Source of the DNA: Paratinospora sagittata
Taxonomy: Eukaryota > Streptophyta > Magnoliopsida > Ranunculales > Menispermaceae
DNA length: 64,000 bases
Assembly: GCA_035771175.1 (NCBI GenBank)
Contig: CM069598.1
Span: forward strand, 2,757,931 to 2,821,930
Direction: 5' to 3'
Made by a program: the position numbers and the translations under genes. This document shows, piece after piece, positions 63,979 through 64,000 of the stretch (positions are counted from its first letter, which is position 1; each line of letters starts with the position of its first letter). The notes below the pieces were generated by a model. That model saw only the letters and a list, made by a program, of their open reading frames with translations. It was not told the origin of the DNA and made no database searches.

Positions 63979-64000
63979 CTCCCATGTTTTGTTCCTTTCA

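Larger units (their letters stand above)
62210..64000 (-). mobile_element. Second Ty1/copia element, antisense to the RsmB-like gene, cut by window end
   Basis: A 3' LTR (62210-62537) is followed by a polypurine tract (AAGCAAGAGGAG on the minus strand) and RNase H and reverse-transcriptase coding sequence up to the window end. The LTR ends are TGTCAGTTATTTG and, inverted, TGTTAGTTATTTG, an unusually long terminal inverted match. The 5' part, the other LTR and the target duplication lie outside the window. It lies in or downstream of the last visible intron of the RsmB-like gene, on the opposite strand. Confidence 0.9.

Overview
This window looks like nuclear DNA of a dicot plant. It is AT-rich, the genes are split by GT-AG introns, and the protein content is plant-specific: a UPL1/UPL2-type HECT ligase, a cytosolic-type acetoacetyl-CoA thiolase and a plastid-targeted-looking NusB/RsmB-like protein. 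Between and inside the genes lie Ty1/copia, LINE, hAT-like, Mutator-like and SINE-like elements. I cannot name the species.

Layout from left to right. (1) 1-900: a promoter-like cluster of GGGCCCA motifs and an unidentified leader or exon candidate on the + strand. (2) 2190-7985: a decayed LINE on the minus strand with overlapping ORF1 and ORF2, a 550-bp hAT-like MITE inside ORF1, and a second LINE fragment facing it in inverted orientation. (3) 8042-8584: a frameshifted 3' exon resembling PTAC16. (4) 9107-9960: an array of about 110-bp units with internal inverted symmetry. (5) 10250-35270: one very large minus-strand gene, a UPL1/2-like HECT E3 ligase. It has 15 coding exons that I joined in frame (3803 codons), including one 8037-nt exon and a 9-kb first intron holding a LINE, a MITE and SINE-like sequence. 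(6) 35421-42500: intergenic DNA with a 1-kb near-palindrome carrying a SINE in each arm, a 1.64-kb Mutator-like element with internal inverted repeats, small MITE and SINE-like elements, and a frameshifted amino-acid-permease exon relic. (7) 42798-47710: a complete acetoacetyl-CoA thiolase gene (13 coding exons, 407 codons, one 5'UTR intron). (8) 49357-58487: a three-exon gene for a 609-residue protein with a ubiquitin-like-looking N-terminus, four near-identical 60-residue repeats and poly-lysine tracts. A copia element with a 5-bp target duplication sits in its 7.2-kb first intron. (9) 59159 to beyond the window: a head-to-head neighbour whose visible exons encode the NusB-like N-terminal part of an RsmB/NOL1-NOP2-Sun-type rRNA methyltransferase. 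Its last visible intron holds a second copia element, antisense and cut by the window end.

The genes serve unrelated housekeeping roles: ubiquitin ligation, the first step of the mevalonate pathway, and probable organellar rRNA modification. The Ubl-like gene and the RsmB-like gene share a 0.67-kb divergent promoter region. I saw no clearly new biochemical system. The most unusual material is structural: the long SINE-bearing palindrome just upstream of the UPL gene, the palindromic minisatellite, the exactly periodic 4 x 180-bp coding repeat, and the split catalytic-cysteine codon of the ligase. All exon joins were made by eye from splice signals, reading phase and remembered family sequence, without alignment software.
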